Assembly: GCF_009177095.1 (NCBI RefSeq)
Contig: NZ_AP021861.1
Coordinates: 6,616,501 to 6,680,500, forward strand
Length of the DNA: 64,000 nt
From: Lacipirellula parvula
GTDB taxonomy: Bacteria; Planctomycetota; Planctomycetia; Pirellulales; Lacipirellulaceae
Direction: 5' to 3'
Part shown: positions 1 to 7,639 of the stretch, in pieces
Layout of the letters: every line of letters begins with the position of its first letter
Numbering within the stretch: the stretch's first letter is position 1
Position numbers and translations under genes: made by a program
Notes under the pieces: model-generated
Databases searched by the model: none
What the model saw: the letters and a program-made list of their open reading frames with translations, nothing else
Told to the model about the DNA's origin: nothing

Positions 1-198
1 CACAAAAAACACCAGCGCCACGCCGACGATGACGATCGTCGGCAAGTGCGCCTTGAGCGCCGCCGGCCACCCCATTGCCCGCGCGGTCGACTTCAGCCCC
101 AGCACGCTGAACACGGCCCACAACAGCAGCAACACCCCCGCGCCGAAGATCGGCACGTTGTCCCATTTCAGCGGAATCCGAAAAAGTTCAGAGCACAT
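1..198 (-). CDS. lgt: Probable prolipoprotein diacylglyceryl transferase, N-terminal fragment
   Basis: Partial gene running off the left edge; 66 residues are visible, starting MCSELFRIPLKWDNVPIFG. The Leu/Val-rich stretch that follows looks like a first membrane segment, and a second hydrophobic stretch ends at the window edge. The opening (aromatic/Ile-Pro motif, then P-(V/I)-F-G and a membrane helix) resembles the N-terminus of Lgt, the inner-membrane enzyme that transfers diacylglyceryl from phosphatidylglycerol to lipoprotein cysteines. The catalytic loops lie outside the window, so this is a family-resemblance call only. A palindromic repeat separates it from panC. Confidence 0.5.
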   Translation of the reverse strand, partial: MCSELFRIPLKWDNVPIFGAGVLLLLWAVFSVLGLKSTARAMGWPAALKAHLPTIVIVGVALVFFV

Positions 199-253
199 GG
201 GGGAATATTACTTGGGTGAATATCTGGTCGGTTGTCGATCGTTAGCGGCGGGC

Positions 254-347
254 TTGTCAGTTGTCCGTTGTCAGTCGTCAGTTGTGAAGGCCAGCTGGTA
301 GATGCCGCTATCTAGTCGCAACTGACAACGGACCACTGACAACTGAC
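254..347. repeat. Palindromic repeat, family D (copy D1)
   Basis: An imperfect inverted repeat whose arms read GTCAGTTGTCCGTTGTCAG on one side and its near-complement CTGACAACGGACCACTGAC on the other. The same arms recur at 17191-17223, 44613-44709 and 47579-47599. It fills the spacer between panC and lgt. Confidence 0.85.
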
Positions 348-351
348 GCGA

Positions 352-1218
352 TTAGCCAATCCGCAAATTATCGATCAGCCGCGTCGTGCCGACCTTCGCT
401 GCGACGGCAATCGTAATCGGGCCGCTGATCGTCGCAACTTCGTCGACCGTCTCGTCGCGGACGATCGCGACGTACTCGACGTTCACGTCGCCGGCCGCCG
501 CCAGGTGTGCTAGCATCCGCTCACGAACCATAAGTGCGTCGCGCTCGCCGCCGGAAATTAATTCTTCTGCCAACCGCAGCGATTGGCTCAGCGAGAGCGC
601 TCGCCGCCGCTCATCGGGGCTGAGGTAAACGTTCCGCGAACTGAGCGCGAGCCCGTCGGCGTCGCGAATGATCGCGCAAACTCGCACATCGACCGGCAGG
701 TTGAGGTCGGCGGCCATCCGCTTCACGACGAGCGTCTGCTGATAATCTTTCCGCCCGAAGTACGCCCGATCGGCCGGCACGCATTCGAACAGCTTCAGCA
801 CCACCGTCGCGACGCCAGAAAAATGCCCCGGACGTGCGGCGCCTTCCCACGGCACGGCGACGGCGCCGACGTCGATCGACGTGCCATAGCCCGCCGGATA
901 CATCTCAGCCGCCTCGGGCACGAACACGAACTCGCAGCCCCGCTCCCGCAGCAAATCGAGATCACGCTCCAGCGGCCGCGGGTACTTCGTAAAGTCTTCG
1001 TTCGGACCGAACTGCGTTGGGTTGACGAAAATACTCGCCGCGACGCGATCGCATTCCGCGGCAGCCGCGTCGATCAAACTGAGGTGCCCCTCGTGCAGGG
1101 CGCCCATCGTCGGCACGAAGCCGACCGTCTCGCCGCCGCGCTGCACGTCGCGAATCGCGGTGCGCATCGCTTCAACGCCGTTGATCACCTGAAGGGAACG
1201 AGGCACGGCGGCGGGCAT
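352..1218 (-). CDS. panC: Pantothenate synthetase
   Basis: Cytosolic enzyme that condenses pantoate with beta-alanine, using ATP, in the last step of pantothenate (vitamin B5 / CoA precursor) synthesis. The 288-residue length is normal for the family. Visible motifs are the nucleotidyl-transferase HIGH-type segment PTMGALHEGHLSL near residue 37, NPTQFGPNEDF, FGRKDYQQ and the KMSKS-like region LSSRNVYLS. It lies 6 bp downstream of folK on the same strand, so the two probably form one transcript joining folate and pantothenate synthesis. Transcription ends in or before repeat D1. The function is secure from motifs; the start is the first ATG after the folK stop. Confidence 0.95.
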   Translation of the reverse strand: MPAAVPRSLQVINGVEAMRTAIRDVQRGGETVGFVPTMGALHEGHLSLIDAAAAECDRVAASIFVNPTQFGPNEDFTKYPRPLERDLDLLRERGCEFVFVPEAAEMYPAGYGTSIDVGAVAVPWEGAARPGHFSGVATVVLKLFECVPADRAYFGRKDYQQTLVVKRMAADLNLPVDVRVCAIIRDADGLALSSRNVYLSPDERRRALSLSQSLRLAEELISGGERDALMVRERMLAHLAAAGDVNVEYVAIVRDETVDEVATISGPITIAVAAKVGTTRLIDNLRIG

Positions 1219-1224
1219 CGCGAG

Positions 1225-2289
1225 CTAATCCGAAGGGGGTGCGACCGCCGCCAGCTCCGGCCACACTGCTTGGATCGCCGCCGCCGCTTCGGTCATCGGG
1301 TCGGCCGCCCCGAGTTGAGAGATCCACGCGACGGGGCCGCCGGTTGGAAGGTTAGGCATTCTACGCGAACCAGCCCCGGCGTGGAACGCGGGTCTGGCGG
1401 GCTGCGTCGGCGATTCACCAGCGGCCGTGGACGCGCTAGAAAAATTCAAAATTAATTTCGGCCGGCGTCGCCGCGACTCGTCGGCGCCCGCGCGGTAGGC
1501 AGCCCACGTCACGATTTGCGGCAACGCGAGCGCACCAGGGCTCGCCGCAAATGCATTGCGGAAGTGAGCACGCAGTCGCTCGGCCCACGCTTCAGCCTGT
1601 TGCTCGCTGTCCGCGATCACTGCGGCGACATCGGTGCCATGTTGAAGTTGCCTCAGCAGCGCAGCGACCGTCCAGCCGCTTGGCGGATGGATCATTCCCG
1701 GCGCGACGGCGGCAGCCGGCTCAAGGACGAAGCGCCGAAACGCCATCCGCGGATGCGGGACAATGAGATTGTCCGCATGACAGGGCGGGCGGCGAATCTC
1801 ACTTACCTGCGAACCGTCGAGAGAGCGAGCGACTAATGACTCTGAGGTCCCCTCCCCTTGAGGGGGAGGGCTAGGGAGGGGTGATTGCAGCGGGTACCAG
1901 CGTTCCACCCCCTCCCCAACCCTCCCCTCAAGGGGGAGGGAGCCAGAGAGAAGTGAATGTTGTTGAGAGCTTACGAACTGATCGTAGAGGAGTAGATCGA
2001 GATCGATCACCCTGGCTCCCCAACGTTCGGTGCGAACGCGGCCGAGCGCATCCTCAATTCGCTGCAGCGCTGCTAGCAGTGCTGTCGGCGCGAGAGACGT
2101 TTCCAATAAGGCCGCGCCATTGAGAAACGCCCCCTGCCCTGTCGGCCCGCCTATCGGGGGGGTCTCGAACCACCCGCTGCGGCGGATCAGTTGCGACTCC
2201 GGCAATCGCGCGAACTCGTCGAGCGCGCCGCCAAGCTGCCGCGCGCGGTCGCCGAGATTCGCACCGAGGGCAACAAGTGCGTGAGCCAT
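1225..2289 (-). CDS. folK: 2-amino-4-hydroxy-6-hydroxymethyldihydropteridine pyrophosphokinase with an in-frame repeat insertion
   Basis: HPPK transfers pyrophosphate from ATP to the hydroxymethylpterin in folate synthesis. The core is visible as ALGANLGDR at the N-terminus, RWGARVIDLDLLLYD near residue 100, and LIVPHPRMAFRRFVLEP after residue 174. In typical HPPK the last two motifs lie about 10-15 residues apart; here about 70 residues intervene. Thirty-three of these are the translation of a 99-bp family A palindrome (1846-1944). A C-terminal extension of about 140 residues follows the HPPK core and ends in a segment containing LPTGGPVAWISQ; I do not recognise it with confidence. An upstream TTG at 2295 is possible, but the ATG at 2289 fits the family start. 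Panther-like truncation is not seen: both core halves are intact. Confidence 0.88.
   Translation of the reverse strand: MAHALVALGANLGDRARQLGGALDEFARLPESQLIRRSGWFETPPIGGPTGQGAFLNGAALLETSLAPTALLAALQRIEDALGRVRTERWGARVIDLDLLLYDQFVSSQQHSLLSGSLPLEGRVGEGVERWYPLQSPLPSPPPQGEGTSESLVARSLDGSQVSEIRRPPCHADNLIVPHPRMAFRRFVLEPAAAVAPGMIHPPSGWTVAALLRQLQHGTDVAAVIADSEQQAEAWAERLRAHFRNAFAASPGALALPQIVTWAAYRAGADESRRRRPKLILNFSSASTAAGESPTQPARPAFHAGAGSRRMPNLPTGGPVAWISQLGAADPMTEAAAAIQAVWPELAAVAPPSD
1846..1944. repeat. Palindromic repeat, family A (copy A1), inside folK
   Basis: A 99-bp near-palindrome with GC-rich arms: CCCTCCCCTTGAGGGGGAGG at one end, its near-complement at the other, and a GGTACC-containing centre. 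Its length is a multiple of three and it carries no stop in the folK frame. A nearly identical 99-bp copy lies between genes at 15237-15335. Confidence 0.92.
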
Positions 2290-2337
2290 CGCCAAGCAAG
2301 CCGACTACGACTCTCCGCAGGCGCAATAAGAGACCAT

Positions 2338-2381
2338 GAAACAAAAACGGGGCTTGTGGCATGGTACCACAAGCCCCGTTT
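2338..2381 (-). terminator. Intrinsic terminator upstream of folK
   Basis: A perfect 15-bp inverted repeat (2345-2359 with 2367-2381, 7-nt loop) is followed on the minus strand by a T-rich tract, TTTTTGTTT. It sits about 50 nt before the folK start. No convincing coding sequence lies upstream on that strand, so it may end a non-coding transcript or act as an attenuator of folK-panC. Confidence 0.7.
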
Positions 2382-3341
2382 AGGCGCCTCACGGCGAAAA
2401 AAGCTGGGGAGGACATCCGGGCACGCGAAATGACTTCGCCGACGGTCGATCCAGTCAGTCGTCGCCCCCCAACGCATCGAATGGCGTCTCTCACTGCGAG
2501 TATTCCCCCCACGCAGGAGCGCCAAATTTGTTCTTCACGCTGAGTGCAGGCGTCGCCTCAGCGGTCTGGTTCGCATTGCGACGCCAGATCGAGATGATCT
2601 GACGGGCAAGTTGCGTGCCTAGTTGGGAGGCGGCGTTCGCAATGCGCGCAACGCCTCGCAAAATGAGACACAACTAACCGCGACGCACAGGCTAGGTCGC
2701 GCCGCCACAGGAGACGAAGCCTGCCAAGCAATTCCAAGCACGACGCATGATGGGCCACAATCACACGCGTCGGAAGCAAGTCGCTCGGCCAAACTTCCTG
2801 TTCGAACCTGCGGTCATTTTGCGGAGTTGTCGTCGTGTGTCAAGCAACTTTTTGCAGAATGAATTCAGCGCGTCGCGCAGTGCATTTGTGCGACACCACA
2901 AAATGTGTTGCGCGCGGTAGTTGACAAATTGTGAAGCGTCGAATGCGTGACGCTCGCGCGATCTCAGGCCTTACAATTCTGGTTGCGCTAGTGCTGATGC
3001 GCAGGTCAGAAAATGCGAACTAAATTGCAAACCGCGAATCACGCGAATCGTCGCGAATAATTTCGGTTGACAATGACACGCACGAACAAACTGTTTCCGT
3101 CACTCACAATGGAGTGCGCAACCCAGAGCCAACAGAATTTTTTATTCGTGCCAATTCGCGTGATTCGCGGTTAATCTTCTTTGCATTTCATCCGTCCGTT
3201 TCGCAGAAAAACCGCCACATTCCCGCGGAAAATCCGCAGGTCGGCGGCCGCGCTCCAGTGTGATAAACTGGGCGATTACCCAGCACTCGCCGCCGTCGCT
3301 CACCACGGCGGGCCATCACATACGCACAGGTCGATCGTTTC
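2382..3341. other. About 1 kb without a supported gene, between folK and hemDE
   Basis: No reading frame here has family motifs or a good start on either strand. A 60-codon frame at 2491-2673 (minus) has no recognisable features. The stretch contains an AT-richer segment (2860-3180) and the inverted repeat at 3030-3172. The promoter of hemDE must lie here or in its 3' part, but no good -35/-10 pair stands out. Confidence 0.6.
3030..3172. repeat. Inverted repeat with 19-bp perfect arms
   Basis: The arm AACCGCGAATCACGCGAAT at 3030-3048 is repeated as its exact complement at 3154-3172, with about 105 bp between. The wording CGAATCACGCGAAT suggests another dispersed palindromic family, although I found no second copy in the window. 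Confidence 0.8.
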
Positions 3342-5309
3342 ATGGGAACTTCGCCGCCGTCGTACGACGGACTCCGCATCGCCTCGTTCGAAAGTCGCAA
3401 AGCCGACGACACGACGCGGATGATCGAACGCTTCGGCGGCGTCGCGCATGTGAGTCCCTCAATGCGCGAAATCCCCGTCGAAGCCGATCGCTCGGTCGTT
3501 GATTTTGGTCACCGTCTCATCACCGGCCAGATCGAAGCCGTGATTCTCCTCACCGGCGTCGGCACGCGCGAGATGGTCGCGCGCGTCGAACGTCACATCG
3601 ATCGCCAACGCTTTCTCGATACGCTCGCCGACGTAAAAACGATCGTCCGCGGACCGAAGCCGCTCGCCGTGATGCGCGAGTTGCAGATCACGCCGACGAT
3701 CGTCGCGCCAGAGCCGAACACTTGGCGCGAAGTCCTCGCCGAACTCGACGCGAAGCTCCCGGTCGCGAATCTCACTGTCGCGGTCCAAGAGTACGGCGTG
3801 CCGAACGTCAGCCTCGTCGCCGGCCTCGAAGCCCGCGGCGCCATCGTCGAATCGTTCAAAGTCTACCGCTGGGATCTGCCCGAAGACGCCGCTCCGTTGC
3901 GCGAGAACATTAAGCGACTCGCTGCCGGCGAACTCGATCTAGCGATGTTTACTTCCGCCCAGCAAGTGCTCCACGTGTTGCGCGTGGCCAAGGAACTCGA
4001 CCTCGAACAACAAGTTCGCGACGCCTTCCGCCAAACGGCGATCGCCTCCGTCGGTCCGACCACCAGCGAAATGCTCCGCGCGAACGGCCTGCCGGTCGAC
4101 TTCGAACCGTCGCATCCTAAGCTCGGCCACCTCGTCGCCGAGTCGGCCTCGCAAGCGAAGTCGATTTTGGAACGCAAGCAAACAATCGCCGCGGGCTGGA
4201 ACCACTACACGGCGGTCACCACGCAGGCCGCCGCCCCGCGAGGCGCTCAGCGCGACCTCACGCAGCACGACAACCACCCGTCGCAGGCCGGCCCCTTCAT
4301 GCGAGCCTGCCGCCGCGAGCCGGTTCCCTACACGCCGATCTGGCTCATGCGGCAAGCGGGCCGCTACATGGCCGAGTACCGCGAAGTCCGCGCGAAGCAG
4401 TCGTTTCTCGAACTGTGCAAGAACCCCAAGCTCTGCAGCGAAGTGATGTGCACCGCCGTCAATCGCCTCGGCGTCGACGCGGCGATCATCTTCTCCGACC
4501 TGCTGCCGATCCTCGAACCGATGGGCCTCGACCTCGAGTTCGCCCCCGGCGACGGCCCGCAAATCCACAACCCGGTCCGTGAATCGGAAGACGTGTCGCG
4601 AGTGATCGAACTCGAAAGCACCGAGTCGCTCCACTTCGTCTTCGAAACGGTGACGCAGACTCGCAAAGACCTGCCGGAGCACATTCCGCTCATCGGCTTC
4701 TCCGGCGCCCCGTTCACGCTCGCCAGCTACGCGATCGAAGGGGGCGGCAGCCGCAACTTCCTCCACACGAAGACGCTGATGTACCGCGAACCGGCCGCAT
4801 GGCGAGAACTGATGGAGCGGCTGTCGCGGTCGATTACGCGTTACCTCAACGCCCAAATCGCCGCCGGCGCTCAGGCGGTGCAATTGTTCGATAGCTGGGT
4901 CGGCTGCCTGTCGCCCGCCGACTACCGGACGTTCGTGCTGCCGCACGTCCGCAGCATCGCCGACGGCCTTTCGCCCGGCGCCCCGCTGATCCACTTCGGC
5001 ACCGGCAACCCGTCGCTGCTGCCGCTGATGGCCGAAGCAGGCGGCGACGTCATCGGCGTCGACTGGCGGATCGACTTGGCTGATGCGTGGCGCACCGTGG
5101 GCTATGACCGAGCCGTGCAAGGGAACCTCGACCCGACGATCTTGCTGGCCGACCGCGCGTCGATCGAATCGCAAGCCCGCGCGGTGCTTGCCTCCGCGGC
5201 GAATCGCCCTGGCCACATCTTTAATCTCGGCCACGGCGTACTGCAGCAGACGCCGGTCGACAATGTGAAGGCGCTCGTTGAGTTTGTGCAGTCAGAGAGC
5301 CGGCGCTAA
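3342..5309 (+). CDS. hemDE: Fused uroporphyrinogen-III synthase / uroporphyrinogen decarboxylase
   Basis: A 655-residue protein carrying two consecutive steps of tetrapyrrole synthesis. Residues about 1-280 match uroporphyrinogen-III synthase (HemD): it begins LRIASFESRKADD, has LLTGVGTREM, and ends with a MFTSAQQV / IASVGPTTSEML pair. Residues about 315-655 are a complete uroporphyrinogen decarboxylase (HemE): WLMRQAGRYMAEYR, IIFSDLLPILEPMG, ASYAIEGGGSRNF, DSWVGCLSP and NLGHGVLQQTP hold the equivalents of the active-site Arg, Asp, Tyr, Ser and His. The linker is Ala/Gln/His-rich (residues about 281-312). There is no internal stop or likely frameshift. HemD makes the HemE substrate, so the fusion could couple the two steps. 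It converges on the acyltransferase with a 5-bp gap. Confidence 0.93.
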   Translation: MGTSPPSYDGLRIASFESRKADDTTRMIERFGGVAHVSPSMREIPVEADRSVVDFGHRLITGQIEAVILLTGVGTREMVARVERHIDRQRFLDTLADVKTIVRGPKPLAVMRELQITPTIVAPEPNTWREVLAELDAKLPVANLTVAVQEYGVPNVSLVAGLEARGAIVESFKVYRWDLPEDAAPLRENIKRLAAGELDLAMFTSAQQVLHVLRVAKELDLEQQVRDAFRQTAIASVGPTTSEMLRANGLPVDFEPSHPKLGHLVAESASQAKSILERKQTIAAGWNHYTAVTTQAAAPRGAQRDLTQHDNHPSQAGPFMRACRREPVPYTPIWLMRQAGRYMAEYREVRAKQSFLELCKNPKLCSEVMCTAVNRLGVDAAIIFSDLLPILEPMGLDLEFAPGDGPQIHNPVRESEDVSRVIELESTESLHFVFETVTQTRKDLPEHIPLIGFSGAPFTLASYAIEGGGSRNFLHTKTLMYREPAAWRELMERLSRSITRYLNAQIAAGAQAVQLFDSWVGCLSPADYRTFVLPHVRSIADGLSPGAPLIHFGTGNPSLLPLMAEAGGDVIGVDWRIDLADAWRTVGYDRAVQGNLDPTILLADRASIESQARAVLASAANRPGHIFNLGHGVLQQTPVDNVKALVEFVQSESRR

Positions 5310-5314
5310 GCGAC

Positions 5315-6490
5315 TCAAGCCGCCCTCTGCAGCGGTTCCGCTTCCGGCGGCGTTAGCCTGACGACCGCGTTGCCGGTAGTCCGCGAAGGATGCCAGCGAT
5401 CCCGCAATTTCAGCACGGGCGCCTCGACGATCTTCGCCATCCCCAGGCCGATAATGAACGCGGCCGCCATGTAAATGGCCTGTCGCAGCGGCCACGAGAC
5501 GCTGCCATGCATCTTCGGCACGGCCCACTGCATGACGGTCATGTGCCACAGGTAGATCGAATACGAATACGTGCCGAGCATCGCAAGCCACGCGATCACT
5601 CGGTTCTTGGGAATCTCGCACATCAGCACGCCGATCATCAGTGCCGCCGAGCCGACGTAACACTGCGCGTACCCGAACGTCACCAGGTAGGCGATGCTCA
5701 TGGGAATGAAACTGCGAGAGAACAGCAACGCGACGCCCGCGGCGATGAGCACGAACCGAAGCGGATGGGCGATGCGGCGAAACGACTCGGCATGGAAATG
5801 GTAGGCATATGCCACCAGCGTCCCGAAGAACAGCGAATCGAGCCGCAGGTGAGTGTGAAATGTATGAGCGTAAACGTTGTATTCTGGGCGCATTTTCCAG
5901 TTCATCAGCCGGATCGCGGTTCCTGCGATCAGTACCGCTCCCACGAACCACGGCACCGCTCGAAAGGGATTCGCCGCACCTCGATTTCTCCACATCATCG
6001 CCGCCAGCAGCAACGGCATCACCAAGTAAAAATGCTCTTCAACCGCTAACGTCCACGTATGATTCCAGAGCCCTTGCAAGTAACTCTGCAAGAAGAAGAC
6101 CTCGGCGAGTACCCACTCCTGAGGCGGCGTCCAATTGAGTGCGTACCGCGCATGCAGCAGGGTCACGCCGATCAACACGAAGAACGGCGGATAGATCCGC
6201 CAGGCCCGCCGGGCATAGAACCGCGCGATCGACACCTCGTTCCGCTTGCGATATTCAGAGAACAGCAATCCGGAGACGAGAAACCCGCTCAGCACGAAAA
6301 ACAGGTCGACGCCCCGCGCACCGTTGTCCATCCACTCGCGGATCAGCGGCCGCAGGGGCGAATCCCAACCCTCGGGCAACGCCTCCATATGGCAACCGAG
6401 CACCAACAACACGGCGAGCAGACGTAGGAGGTCCAGACCGGCCAGACGCCCTTTTTCGCTAGTATTAGTGGAAGTTGCCGAGGCTGTCAT
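5315..6490 (-). CDS. Membrane acyltransferase, acyltransferase 3 family (OafA/YrhL-like)
   Basis: A multi-pass inner-membrane protein of about 391 residues. It begins with the family signature RLAGLDLLRLLAVLLVLGCH, followed by DLFFVLSGFLVSGLLFSEY and RRAWRIYPPFF; the segment WTLAVEEHFYLVMPLLL is also diagnostic. About ten hydrophobic segments span the remainder. Family members O-acetylate cell-surface polysaccharides or peptidoglycan; the substrate cannot be read from sequence and no polysaccharide cluster adjoins. A TTG at 6511 would add seven residues; the ATG at 6490 is preferred. It converges with hemDE. Confidence 0.9.
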   Translation of the reverse strand: MTASATSTNTSEKGRLAGLDLLRLLAVLLVLGCHMEALPEGWDSPLRPLIREWMDNGARGVDLFFVLSGFLVSGLLFSEYRKRNEVSIARFYARRAWRIYPPFFVLIGVTLLHARYALNWTPPQEWVLAEVFFLQSYLQGLWNHTWTLAVEEHFYLVMPLLLAAMMWRNRGAANPFRAVPWFVGAVLIAGTAIRLMNWKMRPEYNVYAHTFHTHLRLDSLFFGTLVAYAYHFHAESFRRIAHPLRFVLIAAGVALLFSRSFIPMSIAYLVTFGYAQCYVGSAALMIGVLMCEIPKNRVIAWLAMLGTYSYSIYLWHMTVMQWAVPKMHGSVSWPLRQAIYMAAAFIIGLGMAKIVEAPVLKLRDRWHPSRTTGNAVVRLTPPEAEPLQRAA

Positions 6491-6697
6491 CCGTGACGCT
6501 CCGCGGGCCAAGACGGGCCAAACGGCCGCTATTCAACTCTCTATCCCGCCTGACTACCACATACGGCGACATTACGTCCAGAGCACGTTATCCAAATACC
6601 GCACCCCAAGAAACCGGCCAACTAGCGGTACAAACGCCGAAAATAGCACGCGACTGCAGCCACGGAACGCTGAAGAGGTCGTCCCAAACGACTAAAC

Positions 6698-6736
6698 GCC
6701 CCCTAGCCGGAGGCCCACGGCCTCCGGGGGCGACAC
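6698..6736. repeat. Palindromic repeat, family I (copy I1)
   Basis: A hairpin of the form CCCCTAGCCGGAGG - CCTCCGGGGGCG. A related copy with a different stem (CTAGCCGGACCG - CGGTCCGGGCGGC) lies at 19434-19473. The conserved parts are the flanks CTAGCCGG and CCGGG(C/G)GGCG. It lies between the acyltransferase gene and the next gene upstream. Confidence 0.6.
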
Positions 6737-6757
6737 CAGCGGCTTGGACCGCCGCAT

Positions 6758-7639
6758 TCAAATGATGTAGCAATCCCCCGGCAGCCCCAACGGAACGATG
6801 GCGGATTCGCGATCAAGGTAGTGTCGAATTGTTCTAAACGAATCGCGATCGGATGCTGTGGATTCTTCGGCAACCATGTACACGCGGGGAAGGCCTTCAA
6901 TCTGATACATCGTGTATTCCGAGCCTTCGCGACGCTCTACAGGCTTTGGAAACATCAGCCCATTCACGCTCTTCTTGTAATAAGTCTCGAACGTTTCTTT
7001 CCGATTGGGATCCGGTTCGACATCGTAAATCCAAGAATCTCTTAGTACTTCGCGAAGCCTTTTATCTCGGTCTGCCGCCGACACGCTGCCAGCTCGTTCC
7101 AGCACTCTTCCAACGAATTCTCTGGTCAAGCGATACGCCGGCTCCTCACTAATTAGTTGGTCGAAGGCGACGGCGAAATCAGGATCGTAACAGCCGCTCG
7201 TTCGCAGTCGGTGAAAAATATCGGAATACCGATTCGTCTTCGCTCCTAGTTCCTGATAATGCCTCGGCAGTTCTCGATAAACATCGAACTGCTTCAGATC
7301 CATCTCGCGAACACGACTCGCCAGCGTCACTTCGATTTCCCGAATCTGTTCTGCACTGAAGCACCTTCCATCCCCCGGCGGTCCGTCGTAATGGCCATCG
7401 GAAACGCGAAAATAACCGTGAGCAAACTCGTCGGAGGCGTCGCGATTTAGCGCCGGATGCAGGCAGGCGTACCAACGCTCACAACCGGGCTGCCGGTCGA
7501 AGAAGTACCGTTGGTCGAACGAGAAGACGTTCATGAATTGATTGAATGCCCTAGCCTCGCCCCGAAACAACCAGCCAACGGGCCACCGTTCGACTTGTGG
7601 CCTACGATAGCGTAGGCACATGCCGCTTCGCTTCCTCAA
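6758..7639 (-). CDS. Hypothetical protein, lower GC than its neighbours
   Basis: A 293-residue protein that I do not recognise. It is hydrophilic, without signal peptide or membrane segment, and rich in Arg, Tyr, Phe and Asp. Its central part (RVREMDLKQFDVYRELPRH, then HRLRTSGCYDPDF) looks helical. It overlaps the 3' end of the LOG-family gene by 38 bp, suggesting translational coupling if the start at 7639 is right; ATGs at 7621 and 7534 are alternatives. Base composition is visibly less GC-rich than in flanking genes, so it may be acquired or poorly expressed. Confidence 0.6.
   Translation of the reverse strand: MRKRSGMCLRYRRPQVERWPVGWLFRGEARAFNQFMNVFSFDQRYFFDRQPGCERWYACLHPALNRDASDEFAHGYFRVSDGHYDGPPGDGRCFSAEQIREIEVTLASRVREMDLKQFDVYRELPRHYQELGAKTNRYSDIFHRLRTSGCYDPDFAVAFDQLISEEPAYRLTREFVGRVLERAGSVSAADRDKRLREVLRDSWIYDVEPDPNRKETFETYYKKSVNGLMFPKPVERREGSEYTMYQIEGLPRVYMVAEESTASDRDSFRTIRHYLDRESAIVPLGLPGDCYII

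Noticed and set aside
2491-2673. A 60-codon frame upstream of folK
   Set aside because: No ribosome-binding site, family or compositional support; the terminator downstream could equally end a non-coding RNA.
3939-5234. Long open frame antisense to the hemE part of hemDE
   Set aside because: Shadow of a strongly GC3-biased gene; no domain or start signal.
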